64,000 nucleotides of DNA, from the NCBI GenBank assembly GCA_963969395.1, contig OZ017795.1, positions 11,036,001-11,100,000 of the forward strand, read 5' to 3'. Under the pieces are notes generated by a model. The model was given only the letters and a program-made list of their open reading frames with translations, ran no database searches and was not told where the DNA came from. The translations under genes and the position numbers were made by a program. This document shows, one piece after another, positions 27,375-39,513 of this stretch (its first letter is position 1; the number at the start of each line of letters is the position of its first letter). This DNA comes from Pseudoscleropodium purum (taxonomy: Eukaryota > Streptophyta > Bryopsida > Hypnales > Brachytheciaceae).

Positions 27375-30263
27375 ACAGTCCAATTCCAACGCTACACCAG
27401 TCTTGTTCCTAGCTTGATAACTCACAAGCTTCTAGAGCCCTCAAACTTTTTCTAATGTAGTAAGGAATGAAAAAATTCTTACTTGAAACATTATAATCTC
27501 TCAATTTACATAGTCAAATAGGTTGAAGGGTTTTTCACACATTACTTTACTTATTTAATATACTTTTTTAATTTGAAATTTAAATTTAAATGTTGAATTC
27601 TTTATTTTAAACAGTACATTAAAGTTGTAAGTTTTTACTTTTCCTCTTTCCAAATCCCAATTGACATTTATGGGTTGAAATATAAGTGAAGTCAATGAAG
27701 AATAGTGTGAAAATTTTGAAGTATTGATTTATTTTTTATACCAAAAAAAAATTATTTAAAAATTTGAAGTCAAAATTTAGTCTAGATATAATGATCAACA
27801 AAATTTTGATATTTTTTATGTTAAAAGAAACCTCTACATGTACTGATTCTAATAGTATTTTTGGTGACAAAATATTTTTTTTAACTTTTGAAAGCAAAAT
27901 GTGTAAAAAGGATAGGATATCATAGAATAATTTGATATTTTTACTAAAATTGAAGGTTGGAATAAGAAAAAAAAGTTTTGAATTTATAATTTATGTTTGT
28001 TTAAAAATAGAAATGGAAGTTACATCATATTGCATAATTTGAATTTTACCACAATTACCACAATGATTCATTGAATTTGAGCTTTCAATTGCAAAAAAGA
28101 ACATTTAATTTTTGGAATTATTCAAAATTTTGAAGTAGAATAGAAACTAGAAACCAAACTAATAGGGTTCAATTATATAGTTTAAATCATGAACTAAAAA
28201 TGGATATTTCAAAATCTACAATTGTATTTGATTTAGGCGCATTCAATCTTTGGATGTAGGAAACTTAAGAGATTAGGAGTATGAGAGCTCCACAATTAAA
28301 AAATTTATAGTAAAAAATATTTTACAATAAAAGGCTATTATATAAATAAAAACTTTTGGGGGTCAATAGCATCTCAACTTGCAAAATTTACTTTATACTA
28401 CTTAAATGATAGAAATAGCCATTTTTTACAAAACTAATAGACTTTTTTTTACCACTTTGAATAAAAAAAATTTATGTTGATAAACATGTGTACTTATTTA
28501 ATAAAAATATTAGATTGAAGATTTGAATACAATTTAAAAGGCTAAATTAGGCTAAAGAAAGATGTTTGTTCATATGACATTAGTATTTAAAAGGTTAAAT
28601 GAAGTCCAAACAAGGATCTAAGATTTTAATGTGAACACAATAATTGTTTTACATTCAAGACTTAACTATAAGCATTAAATTCTTTTACAACATAAATTAC
28701 ATATTCAGTATGGATTATGGTACCTTTTGTATACCATGTTTAACAACTCTTCTTAATGTAAGAAGCAACATAGTGGACACTATCCAACAATCATGTTACA
28801 GATATTCTATTGTATCATTTAAATAAATTTGCACAACATGGAATACAATTAGCATTTTTCATCTTGGAAAATTAACTTTCAATTTCTACACAATACCAAT
28901 CAAGGATTCCAGGATACCAAATTTCAGTTTCAAAAAAACATAACTCCATTTTTTGTGAATTATTTAATTTAATATTCATGATTTTACTTGATAAACGATT
29001 AGAAAACATTGATGATGAATTTAAAATTTTTGATTTTATAGATATACAAGAAGCATCTATATGCACATTTGTCATGCCAAAGCCCTCCATTAAGTAACAA
29101 AAATACAAGCTATGAAGAGTTAAATTTGCTTAGGCGTTGTCTAACTAAATTTTTAAAACAGATATCTTTACATGTTAACTATATTTTGGAAAAGTAATTG
29201 TACCATCATGCTCAAAGGTACAAAATAAGTCTTAGTATAGGAAAATCAAAGTAGAGTAGTATTCTATATTGTGTAAGATTATTAGAATGACATAATAGAC
29301 TATTAATAATATGGTTGCCAAGTATTGTATATTGCACGCAAGCTTATAAATGGTACTCGCCCAAGTCAATAAAAACTTTATTTAATACAAGGTACACAAT
29401 ATGTCCAATGACTCTATTCATGAAAGGTTTAGGAGCAATGTTATGAAAGACAAAATATAGGAGCAATGTAGAGATTTGGAAGCAATTAAGAAGCCTATGA
29501 TTGGTTATTGGGATTATCAACTATGCATTCTATCAACTTCAATACATGCATGTTGTGTGATTTGCAAGTGTTTAATTCAAAACATTTAATAAGGAGGTGA
29601 GCAAAATAAAAAAGATTTATCAACGTGGATCAATTTTTGCTTTTACTTTTCACATGTAATTTATTATCAATTTTCAAATTTGTAATTGAAGTCAAATTAT
29701 TCAACAACTTAATTAAATTTCTACTTAAAAATCAAAGTAGTCATTAAACCCTATAAGATTTGTAGAACAAAGTTAAAGAACACATATTTGGCAACTAATG
29801 CACTTCCATATGTATAGAATACCATATCTCTAACCAAAGTATAAGATTAAAAATACAATTTCTATAAATTCAAATTAATTGTTGAACTTCTTTTTCTCAT
29901 TCTAATATACTTTCAGCAAGTCAACTCATGTCTTGCTACTTGCCAAAGTTAGTTAGGTAAACAAGTTTGTTCTAGGAAGTTGGGATAAATTTTTTTGAAA
30001 TATATTGTCGTTTGAAAAAACTCAAATTGTTTTTAGAGATGTAGCCCTAACATTAAACAATGTTGGTGGAAAAAATAGAGTTAGATTCATGACTTATCAC
30101 AACAATGTGATTTGAAAAGAGGTCATGGACTTAAAAAAAACAGTGCTCTATATTGCATTATGTACAAAATTTGCTCTATGATTTAGAACAACAACCAAAG
30201 TTTTATAATTTAATTCAAAGAGTTTCTAAACATTAACTACTAGTAGTCCATGACTCACCTTAA

Positions 30264-31111
30264 CCCCTAAATGATTTTGATTATGTTTTCACCAAAACCA
30301 CTTCCAAACTACCATTTCTAGTATATATACCAATTTTTTTTTTAAAATTGGACACTTCAAACCATAGGATCTTGTAGTAAGCTTATTTGTGAACATATAA
30401 AAAAAAATTCAGAAACTTCCACTTTGTAGATTGCAAGATATTAGGCAGCTGCACTTTAGAAGGTTGCATTCAAGTCAAATTAGCTACTTGCTTGAAAAAT
30501 TTCAGATTATTTGGAATCATACAACATATAGGAAAAAAATAGTAAGTAGAAAAGAGTAGAATAGAGTTGATTCAAAATACTAAATTGCTAACAATTTATT
30601 TATGGAATTGAAAAATGCCAATCCCAATGGTTGTAATGTTGTAATAAACTATCTACATCAAATTTTTAAAATTTTTTTCCAAAAATATTGAAAATTGAAT
30701 TAAATAAAGGACTTCAAAGTTTGTCTTAGAATAGAAATTCAATAACAACCCACAAACTCCTATAAACTAAAATTCCTCATTACTTTTGACTCATTAATCA
30801 AAATAGAATGATTCAAAGCTTTCCAAGTATATATGAATCTAGAGAACCCACTTCACATTTTAATTTTTGAAGAAGATAATTTTAAAAGAAATTTTTTTGC
30901 TACCTAAGTTGCCCAATGAGCAATCAAAAGTACATATCATACAATAACTTTTTAATTATATAGTCAAAGTTATGAAAATTGTTGGGCCTAAAAGCTACTC
31001 TTTGGACACATGTTGTGTTAAAATTTCAAAGAAAATCAATAAAAACTCCATTTGCAATGAAGTGCCTAAAATTTCTATGTTGCCAAAAAATGCAATTAAG
31101 GCCATATTCGT
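30264..31111. mobile_element. TTAA-flanked repeat element, inverted copy
   Basis: Starts CCCCTAAATGATTTTG after TTAA (30260-30263). Its interior is the reverse complement of the element at 55820-56739: ATGGAATTGAAAAATGCCAA here pairs with the 56290 region, and TTGCCCAATGAGCAATC with the 56020 region. The far end is eroded; TTAA at 31112-31115 is a possible boundary. Confidence 0.55.
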
Positions 31112-34100
31112 TAATTTGAGACAAAATGGTCATTTTGAGACTTTCAAAACACAAGTGCAACGTTTTTTTGACAATATAGTTGTTCAATTCAATGATAAAT
31201 AAAGTTTAGTATTGAATGACTAAGCAACCTTGAGACTGCGATTTCAAACAAATGCAGCCAATGAAGGAAAATTACATTAGTACACCGTATAATTAGAAAT
31301 TTTTGTTCACATCAAAGGAAAAATATTGAAAGAGTTTGCACTCAACAAGTTCAATTTACTTGGAATATTAGACTATATTATTCTATTCTGAATGGCTTGT
31401 AGCATTTCTTCATAAATGAACTTCTAATTTCTTAGAGTTTGTGTGTATATACAAAGTAGTTGCTTGCTTTGTTTTTCAAAATACTAGATTTTTACATTAT
31501 ATCTACCTTGTTATTAACCTATAAAGTCCCAAGGTATTTTTGAAGACAAAGACCATTCAAAACTGCTATTTCTATTGCAAAGAGGAAGAGAGTATTCAAA
31601 GTCTTGCAAAAAATACTTGAAAATGTTTTTATTTCTATTGCAAAAGAGCAAAAAATTGGCTTTCTTTTAGATTTGACTACAGGATCTTGTACTACACTAG
31701 TATAAAAATGTGGAGTATGATGTTTCAAAAACTTTCACCACGTGGATATAAAGATATTTACATTTAAAGGACAAGAAAACATGTATTTCCTAACCTTGCT
31801 TGGCAAGCTTTTTTGGCTTAGTTTGAATCTTCTTAACTTAAATAAATTTGTAGGACGCATTTTGATTTTATATTTTGGGATGTTGAACAACTGTGTTGAA
31901 AATGTAGACCATAGAAATTCAACAACAAAGTACTAAATTTTCACTCATTCAATTAATACTAAGCAAATGTAGATTCAAGGTTGAAATAAAAACTAAATTC
32001 TTAATAGTTCTAAGATGAAATTAAAACACAATAATTCCAATGGTCAAATTGTTGTAGCAAATATACCCAACCTATTTAACAATGTTTTTGGAAGAGGGTG
32101 TCAAAATTGCATTCGAATGTGAGTTCTATTAGTTGTTTTTTCCTGAAAATGCTCAAATTGTCACAAAAACAAGATTGTCCATAACTTTCTCATTACTTCT
32201 CCAAATGGATGAACCAAAGCTTCAAATATAAAGTTAACACAAATGTGACATACAAAAAAAAAATATCAAAGAATTTATTTCAATTTTATTGGGAATTTTT
32301 TGGACTGCCCGGTCTCCTCTAAGATTCAGCTAGCATAATGAATGCTTTCAGACACCGATTGAAATAAAAATGAAATTTCCCTAAAGCTAATGGATTTCTC
32401 TATGTTATAGGAGTTTTTGAAAGTTTCACTAAATTTCTTGAGCTCATAGATATAGTACTAAACCACCCTTCTCTTGGGGGAACTATTGACGACCCCGTCC
32501 TCCATATTTCCCTTTGAGTAGTCTATGGCCGCGGACTCTGCATCGGAGGCGGAGCACAACAAGTACGGTTTGGAAAAAGGTGCAGTGTCACAACTGCCAT
32601 CCATGGACTCGCTACAAGTTGAAAAAGACTTTTTTGATCTGGAAAGGAGGCTCCGCGTGAGCCTCCCATTTGTAGGAAGGCTTGCATCAAACGGGAGTCC
32701 AACCTGAAGCAAGTACAGAATATTTAAATGCTTGAGACATGATCCTCCAACAAGCAACAACAATCGCTAATAGCACTGACCTAATTGGACACATAAGAAG
32801 AAATCCAAGGAATAGAATAAAAAATCTAAACTTTGAAATTTTTTTTCAATATTTACGAAACATTATTTACAAAAGATTATTTCATACACGAATATAACAT
32901 ACCACTGCCATTTTAAGTGTGGGTACATGGGATGTTCACTTCCTACGGCGGCCACGCCCTATGACTAAACCTATCCCAGGAAGTTCATATCGTACACCGA
33001 AGGCTTTGCTGGACTCTCTCATTGCTGCCACAATTTGTTTCATAGAGAGATCACGAGCAATGAAAGGGTTCACGCCAAGCCGATTCTCTTGGACATAATC
33101 TTGCAATTCTCCATTTTGGTAGTTCAAATGTAGACGCCATAGCCATGGTAGGAGCTCCCCCATAAGAACATCATCCCTTCGTTTTACGTGATTCTAGGTG
33201 TCTAGAAAGATGGCATTTCCATTCTCATTGCAGACGCTCTTACTTGGAGAGTCGTCAATACAAATAGTATTATTGTGAGTGAATGGATCGTCTCCAGTAG
33301 AATTTGTGAACAAGACTTTTGACAGAACTTTCATGCAATGTACTTTGCCACCTTGATGAAAGAAATTTCCCTCGGAAACCTCTATTTTGGTACAATGTTC
33401 CTGACTTAGGATGTCATAAGGATGTCCGCAACTGTGAAAGAGGTGAGCAACGATGGATTCTGCATTGTGCTTCATCATTGTGGTCCACACTACCACCCTC
33501 TTTGCCATCATAGCAACCTGTTGGAGAAATTTGCCCACATTCTGTCGGGCAAATACAGCTTTAGGACCAATTATAGTGGGGTTTCGATGGCAGAGAACAT
33601 GGTCTTTGACGTTGAACGGCTTGTACTTTGCCGCATAGGACTTCAAAGCAGTGTGGCAGAGCACGCTGTTTAAGTCCAAGACAATGTTCAACCATTTTCT
33701 TTTGGGTTCTGGCACTACCGGTGGAACGTTCTTTGGGACGACCTCTCTTCCGCACTTCAATTCTACCTAACCAAAAGAAAACAACAGAGAAATGAAGTTA
33801 CCTGTTGAAATGCGGTAGGAATTCCAGAGAGTGGAAACACGAATTGAATTTCACTAAGCAACTCTTGCCTCCCGTTAGAAAAAGCTCTCATTGGTAGCGG
33901 AGGGAGTACGCATACGAGTTTTGAAAGCTGAGCAACAAGACATTGAAGTGCAATTAGACGCAATTGGCCCATTGTGACTTTCTTTACAAATAACTAAAAT
34001 TCCATAAATTCGAGACAACAAGTCAACTAATGTTGTACACTTGATGCTATCACTATGCTACACGCATCCTCTCCTTAGATGCATTTGCCGTTAGCGTCAA

Positions 34101-35800
34101 GCACTCGAGCCATCAAGGATTGGCGCTGCCATCTTGTTACGCAGCAAAAATTTATATAAGATTTAAAACTTCAATTACTTTGTTATTAGCCATGCATTTT
34201 TAGCTGAAACTAAGCAATCAATTCAATCAACAATCAAAAGAGTATCAATTACCTGAGAAGAACCTGCTATCGTTTGATTATGTGCCTTTGCATCTCCTTG
34301 TTCCTCCTTAGCAACATTCATATTTTCATAGATGACTTTTTCGCCTTCTCCATAGTCAACTGGTTCTTTTTCATAAGGTAAGGGAAAAGCCGCGCCCATC
34401 TTTGAAGTAGGTAATGCAGAAGCAGTTGCTACAGCCGCAGAAGCCAAATTGGCTTGGGAGTTATCATTGAGTCCATGATAATTCTCATTGTTGTTTGTCT
34501 GAATCACATTGAATTGTACTTTTGGTTCTCCAGAGACCTGGTGCGCTTCACGGGATGCACTTGGCAACTCGGTCAGTGTAGTTGAAATGCCTGTGACAAC
34601 GGCCTCCAAAGGAACAAAGTCAATTTTATCGTTCACTCCACGATATGGCCACTGTGGAACCAATTGTTGCACCTCTTGAGAGAGAAGAGGGGACAATGTG
34701 GGTGCAGGGCATTGTCTTGGGATGGAGGCAGGTGACATTTGAAGGCTGGTAGATCCCCCTTGCGATTGGGATTTCAAGGCCTCAGCAAGCATTACAAGTT
34801 GGGACCTCATTTTACTAAACTGTTTGTTTGACTTTGCTTGTTCATCTATGTATCTCTGGTTGGCAGCCTTACTTTCTGCCAACGTAGCAAATAGAGCTTT
34901 TTCTGTTGCTTCCCTCTCAGCTTTACGTGCCAACCTCCACTCCTTTCGTTCCATATCCAATCTCCACCAGTCCTTTTCAACCTTGATGACTTTTCCATCA
35001 CTAGCAACCACTGGTTTGCACTCCGAGTTCATAGTCACCTCGTCGGCAGAGTCGTCGTCTTCTGGCTGCATCACCTCGCTGTCGCTGCTCACCTCAATAA
35101 TATCGTTCATATTCTCTTGAATCACGACATCGACTGCCCTACTAGCATCGACCAAGAACATGTCTTGTTGTCGCTTCAATTGCAACTCTTGTATTTGTTG
35201 CTCTGAGTCAGAATCCTCATTAGCTTTGTCATCCCCACTCTCATCTATTTCTTGCGGGTCACTCTCACTCTCGTCTTCAGAATCTCTCTCTCTGTCGTGC
35301 CTTTGTTGTCGCTGCGCTTCAAATTCAGGATCTGCTTTGATGTCTCCATCATCCTCACGAGACTCAACAGGAGCATTGATGAGAGACGTTTGTGTTGCAT
35401 TTGCCTCCGCCACGTCCCTTTTGAGTTTACCAAACGCCTGCTCGTCTGGATCAGATCCTTCTTCACCAACCTTTTCTTCTTCTTCGGATTCATCTTCTGT
35501 CTCAGAGGGAACGGATTCGAGTACTCTTGAAATAAGACGGGGTGGATTTGTATACGACGCCGAGTAGGGAGAGTTTGAAAATAAGAAATCATTAAGATCC
35601 ATCTGATTAGCAACACTTGATATATTCCTGAACAAGTCGATGTCTTCTTTCTCGACCATCCCATAAAAATACGCTCCAAACATCTAACCCACAAGCAGAA
35701 GGATGTAGCTCAATGAGAATGACAACAAACGCTTTGGACAATGGACCATTGTCAAATCGATGATAACAGTATACAACAATAGCAATGTACAAAACAAAGA

Positions 35801-35825
35801 AGTTATCATTGAGTCAAGGATAACT
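35801..35825. repeat. TGACTCA palindrome in intron 2 of the fusion gene
   Basis: AGTTATCATTGAGTCAAGGATAACT with two mismatches in the stem. Same design as the upstream arrays. Confidence 0.8.
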
Positions 35826-37226
35826 ATTAGTAGAATGTACATACCTTTGAGTCCATCATGAGCTTCATGCCTGAAAAAATTCCAAGAACATTTTTTTGGG
35901 GGTCGGCAAAGCTCTGCAAGATCTCCAAATAAAACTCCATTCGGAGTTCGCCAATATGTACTCTGTACTTTGCCTCCGTGTTTTTGGCAGGTTCCTTGTA
36001 GTACACACAATTAGAGGGCGTATCATACTTGATTTGCATCAATGAACGTACGGAGGCAATAAAATCGTTGTCTTTCTTGAAAAGGAAGAGAAGTGGTACA
36101 TCTGGAGCAGTCGTTTTACTACCTACGTTGTTCAGTTGCTCGCCCTTTGAAGGGACATAAGTAGAGTGGACAACATCGTAGTCTTTTAGACTTGTAGCTG
36201 CAAACTTTGTTGTGGCTTCAATGTCATCCGAGTCATTTAAGATGAAGAGCCACACGTTTGGCTCTGTAATGGCAGGCTCCAATTTCTCTTTCAAAAAGAT
36301 CAAAAACGGGTCAATAGCAGCTTCAGTCTCTGTGGGTGTGATCCTGACGACAGCCCTAGCATCAAAGACTGCCAAGTTGAGCTGCTTAGGGGAATACAAG
36401 TAGTTGCTGTGCGTTACTAGCGTCTTTCCAATATTGTCAACTCTCCGCATTTGCACTCCTCCGATATTCACCAGAAGCTCAGACTTTAGTTGTACAAACC
36501 TCTTGAACATGTGGAGCACTTCTGGGAATTCTGTCTTCAAATCCGTCACTTGCTTCAGGCGTGCTTCGTTCCTCAACCGCTTCCTAAAATACTCTGATTT
36601 TGGATGCGAGAGTAAGAAATCCCATGTTGTTGATGAGAACCTGCTTTTCACCTTCCACGTTGCCCACATCTTATTTTTCACATCACCTACGCTATCCAAA
36701 AATTTGAAACTTGGCTTCAACTCCATCAAATCCTGTATGATTACCTTCTTAGGTTTTCTGCGCTCCACCCAATCGGATGCAACGTGATTGTCGGCTACTA
36801 GGATCCTTGTCTTGGAAACAGACACCTTCGGATACACCACACCGCGATTTGTTCTGCCAATGAGGTGCTTTGCGAATTCCTCAAAGTCAGTATCAGTGAA
36901 GTGTCCAAAATGTCTGAAGAAGTCTCGCTTCAAATTTTGATTGTTCACCTTGAATCCTTTCTCTGCTCTGAACGGTTCATCGGTGAGGGGATTAATCAAT
37001 TTGCCTTCAGCGTGCATGGTTAGGAATCGTTCCCAATGCACCCATTTTTTCTCCGGTAATGTTATGATTTGGAGTTCATTCTTTAGGTCGGAAGTGGAGT
37101 TAATCTTGGAGCCATCTTTGTCAGGATTTATGTTTTGGAACCTTTGAATAACAGCTAACGAGAAACTCTGCAGTTCAAAATTAAATGTCTTTAGAGTAGA
37201 GCACATAGTTCATTTCTTGTACATCA

Positions 37227-37251
37227 ACTTATCGTTGACTCAAGGATAAGT
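37227..37251. repeat. TGACTCA palindrome in intron 1, copy a
   Basis: ACTTATCGTTGACTCAAGGATAAGT. It lies in a 147-bp tandem duplication within the 345-bp intron; the second copy is at 37374. Confidence 0.8.
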
Positions 37252-37373
37252 CCTGAATGCTAAGGAGAATGAAAAAATGTATGACTTCTAGACTATTGTA
37301 GTGCTCAAAAGAATGTATAGGTCAAAGCTAAATGTCTTGAGAGTAGAGCATGTCATTCATAGCATATACCACA

Positions 37374-37398
37374 ACTTATCATTGACTCAAGGGTAAGT
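37374..37398. repeat. TGACTCA palindrome in intron 1, copy b
   Basis: ACTTATCATTGACTCAAGGGTAAGT, a divergent duplicate of the copy 147 bp to the left. The flanking words CTAAATGTCTTGAGAGTAGAGCA recur too. Confidence 0.8.
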
Positions 37399-37764
37399 CT
37401 CAAATGGAAAGAAATTGTAGCCATGACAAACTTCAAAACATTCATTATGGCTTAGATTTTTAGCAAAGGAATCTGTTCTTCACTACATAAGTTTGAAGGA
37501 ATTGAACCTTACCTTGTAGTTATTCTCGTTGTAGACCGAGCCGTTGCCTCTGACCTTTGGCTCCAAACTATCGATCGCTGGGCATTTCAAAATACTCCAA
37601 ATGTTCCGACACGCAATTAACTGGTTGCCCCAAGTTGGTTGGGCATGATGTAGGTGGTTGATGAGATTGTAGAACTTTGAGATGTTTCAAAGTTTATTTG
37701 GGTCTTGAGTCCAAACAATTAAGGCATCCCAACTTTGGAGGTCGGCTTTCCGGTCTTCATCGCA

Positions 37765-38115
37765 CAAGGTTGACAGGACGTCTGGACGCGGACGCTGTGT
37801 CCGCAGCGTCCGTTGACATTCGCGTCCTGGCGGACGCAGTGTCCGCCTATCCCCCGTCCGCCTGTCCGCCCGTCCGTCCGCCTGTCCATCCGCCCGATTA
37901 CGGCCGTCCGATCGATGCGCGGACTGATCTGGTCCGCATGATCTGGGCGTCCGCCTCGGGTGGTCGGGCCGTCCGCCCTGCCCGTCTGCCCCGCCCCGCC
38001 CCGCCCGTCCGCTTTCCGACGGCGGTCGGGACGCTGGGTCCACTAGCGTCCGGACGTTCGGACGTCCGGAAAACGGATGCTATTTTGGGGCGGACGTTGA
38101 AATTCGTCAACCCTG
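37765..38115. mobile_element. GC-rich non-autonomous hAT-type element
   Basis: 351 bp, beginning CAAGGTTGAC and ending GTCAACCCTG, a 10-bp terminal inverted repeat with one mismatch. It is flanked by a perfect 8-bp target duplication TCATCGCA (37757-37764 and 38116-38123). CA-R-GG ends plus an 8-bp duplication are the hAT signature. It is extremely GC-rich in AT-rich DNA and carries about twenty GTCCG/CGGAC motifs. It interrupts exon 1 of the minus-strand fusion gene; removing the element and one duplication (359 bp) restores that gene's frame exactly. Confidence 0.88.
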
Positions 38116-38821
38116 TCATCGCATGCTTCATTCTGAAGTTGTTTTGAAGCCGTAATGCTATGCTGACCGTTGATAATCATAAATCGCATATTTTTAATGT
38201 CCTCCCATTTCCTTGGCTTTTCTTTCAAAAGCATTTTCCGATCATCAACTGGAGTGAGACACACTTTTTGGCGTTGACCTATTTCCACCATTTGAATAAG
38301 AACTCACTTCATGTCATTCACCATATTCTATTACAGTGTGCGAATGACGTATTCGTCGCTCGCTATAATACATTGTTCGATGTCGACTGTCACTGTAACC
38401 ATGTCAAAGAGGAAGCAGTCCCTATGCTCCTTCCAAAAGTCTTTTTGGATTTTGCCAATTTCCTCAAAGTCTAGAATTGGACCTTTGAAGGCTGCTAACC
38501 CAATAGAGTTTGTAGTCAAACTTGAGCCTGAACTAGCTGCACCTTCTGTACCAACCATGAAACTCTTCCTTCTCTTTCAACTAGTTTCTGTTCCTACTGG
38601 TGCACCCCTCTTCTTTGGCTCAGATCTTGTGTTCCCTGGCTTTGCTCTACTTCCGGATGTTGTGGGAGCAGACGGCCGTGGTGTTGCAAATCCAGTTTTC
38701 TGCCTCCGTCCTTGTCTTGTTCTTTGACCCACTAAATGCTTCATAAATAGTCTTCTAATATGATCAACTCTATATCACATCAATATACTGAGGTTCATAT
38801 TCTAAATTCCTAGAATTGTTT

Positions 38822-39513
38822 AGTTATCGGTGAGTTGACGATAACTTTGATGATAGAAAATAACATACAAAGTGATCATTTATATATTTCAGGCTAGCAA
38901 TTACAATTGATTATTGTGAAATGAACACACCCTCAGATTTGAGTAAAAGTCATCATTGACTCAACGATAACTTTGCATATATTTCTCGATAGTTGATTAT
39001 TGTAAAATGAACGCACCTTTGGATTCTACCAAAAGTTATCATTGACTCAACGATAACTTGGCATATATTTCACAAAAGTTGATTATTGTGAAATGAACGC
39101 ATCTTCAGATTTGAATAAAAGTTATCGTTGACTCAACGATAACTTTGCATATATTTCTTGACAATGGATTATTGTGAAATGAACGCATCTTCAGATTTGA
39201 ATAAAAGTTATCGTTGACTCAACGATAACTTTGCATATATTTCTTGACAATGGATTATTGTGAAATGAATGCACCTTTGGATTCTACTAAAAGTTATCGT
39301 TGACTCAACGATAACTTTGCATATATTTCTTGACAATGGATTATTGTGAAATGAACGCACCTTTGGATTCTACCAAAAGTTATCGTTGACTCAATGATAA
39401 CTTTGGATATAGTTCACAACAGTTGATTATTGGAAATGAACGCACCTTTGAATTCTACTAAAAGTTATCGTTGACTCAATGATAACTTTGCATATTTTTC
39501 ACGACAGTTGATT
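38822..39513. repeat. 86-bp tandem array of TGACTCA palindromes (left)
   Basis: Seven regular units plus one divergent outer unit. Each carries a 29-bp palindrome: half-site AAAGTTATCGTTGA, one central base, then its complement; the core is TTGACTCAA. Units are joined by GCATATATTTCTTGACAATGG and by TTGTGAAATGAACGCA-type linkers. The array lies roughly 80-770 bp upstream of the fusion gene ATG at 38744. Confidence 0.9.

Larger units (their letters stand above)
21231..32457. other. AT-rich intergenic repeats, no gene seen
   Basis: About 11 kb of AT-rich sequence with only short, low-complexity open frames. Parts are divergent copies of the same family found at 55.8-58.6 and 62-63.3 kb. A poly-purine stretch lies at 27309-27343. 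I find no convincing exon, RNA gene or complete retroelement. Confidence 0.6.
32458..38744 (-). pseudogene. ParB-like / acidic coiled-coil / FCP1-like fusion gene, six exons, decayed
   Basis: Exons: 38744-37513 (holding a hAT-type insertion), 37167-35845, 35683-34253, 33981-33802, 33766-32903, 32703-32458. All junctions are GT-AG and phase 0; without the insertion they give 1,639 codons. Exon 1: basic start MKHLVGQRTRQGRRQK, then a ParB/sulfiredoxin-like stretch with MIINGQHSITASK (about 189-201). Exon 2: 441 residues, unrecognised. Exon 3: acidic Glu/Asp/Ser tracts, then a coiled coil (KVEKDWWRLDMERKEWRLAR). Exon 5: FCP1/NIF-type HAD domain with VLDLNSVLCHT (motif I, Asn replacing the second Asp), VVVWTTMM, ICIDDSPSKSV and MGELLPWLWRL. 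Exon 6: serine-rich tail. In-frame stops lie at 38577, 38331, 38328, 38304, 37687, 33194 and 32936. The protein is likely a transposon-borne or amplified gene. Domain names rest on motifs; the fusion rests on phase continuity. Confidence 0.7.

Noticed and set aside
34824..35567. Plus-strand Ser/Cys-rich ORFs (98, 135 and 92 codons)
   Set aside because: They are antisense shadows of the acidic Glu/Asp/Ser-rich exon 3 on the minus strand.
37677..38147. Plus and minus proline/arginine-rich ORFs
   Set aside because: They arise from the GC-rich hAT-type element, which is open in several frames by composition.
32936..38579. Stop codons repaired by U-to-C RNA editing
   Set aside because: Such editing is known from plant organelles; this is a spliced nuclear gene. 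One stop (33194) also needs a G rather than a C restored.
38822..39513. CRISPR-like array
   Set aside because: Regular palindromic repeats, but the linkers are also repeated rather than unique spacers, no cas genes are present and the context is plant nuclear.
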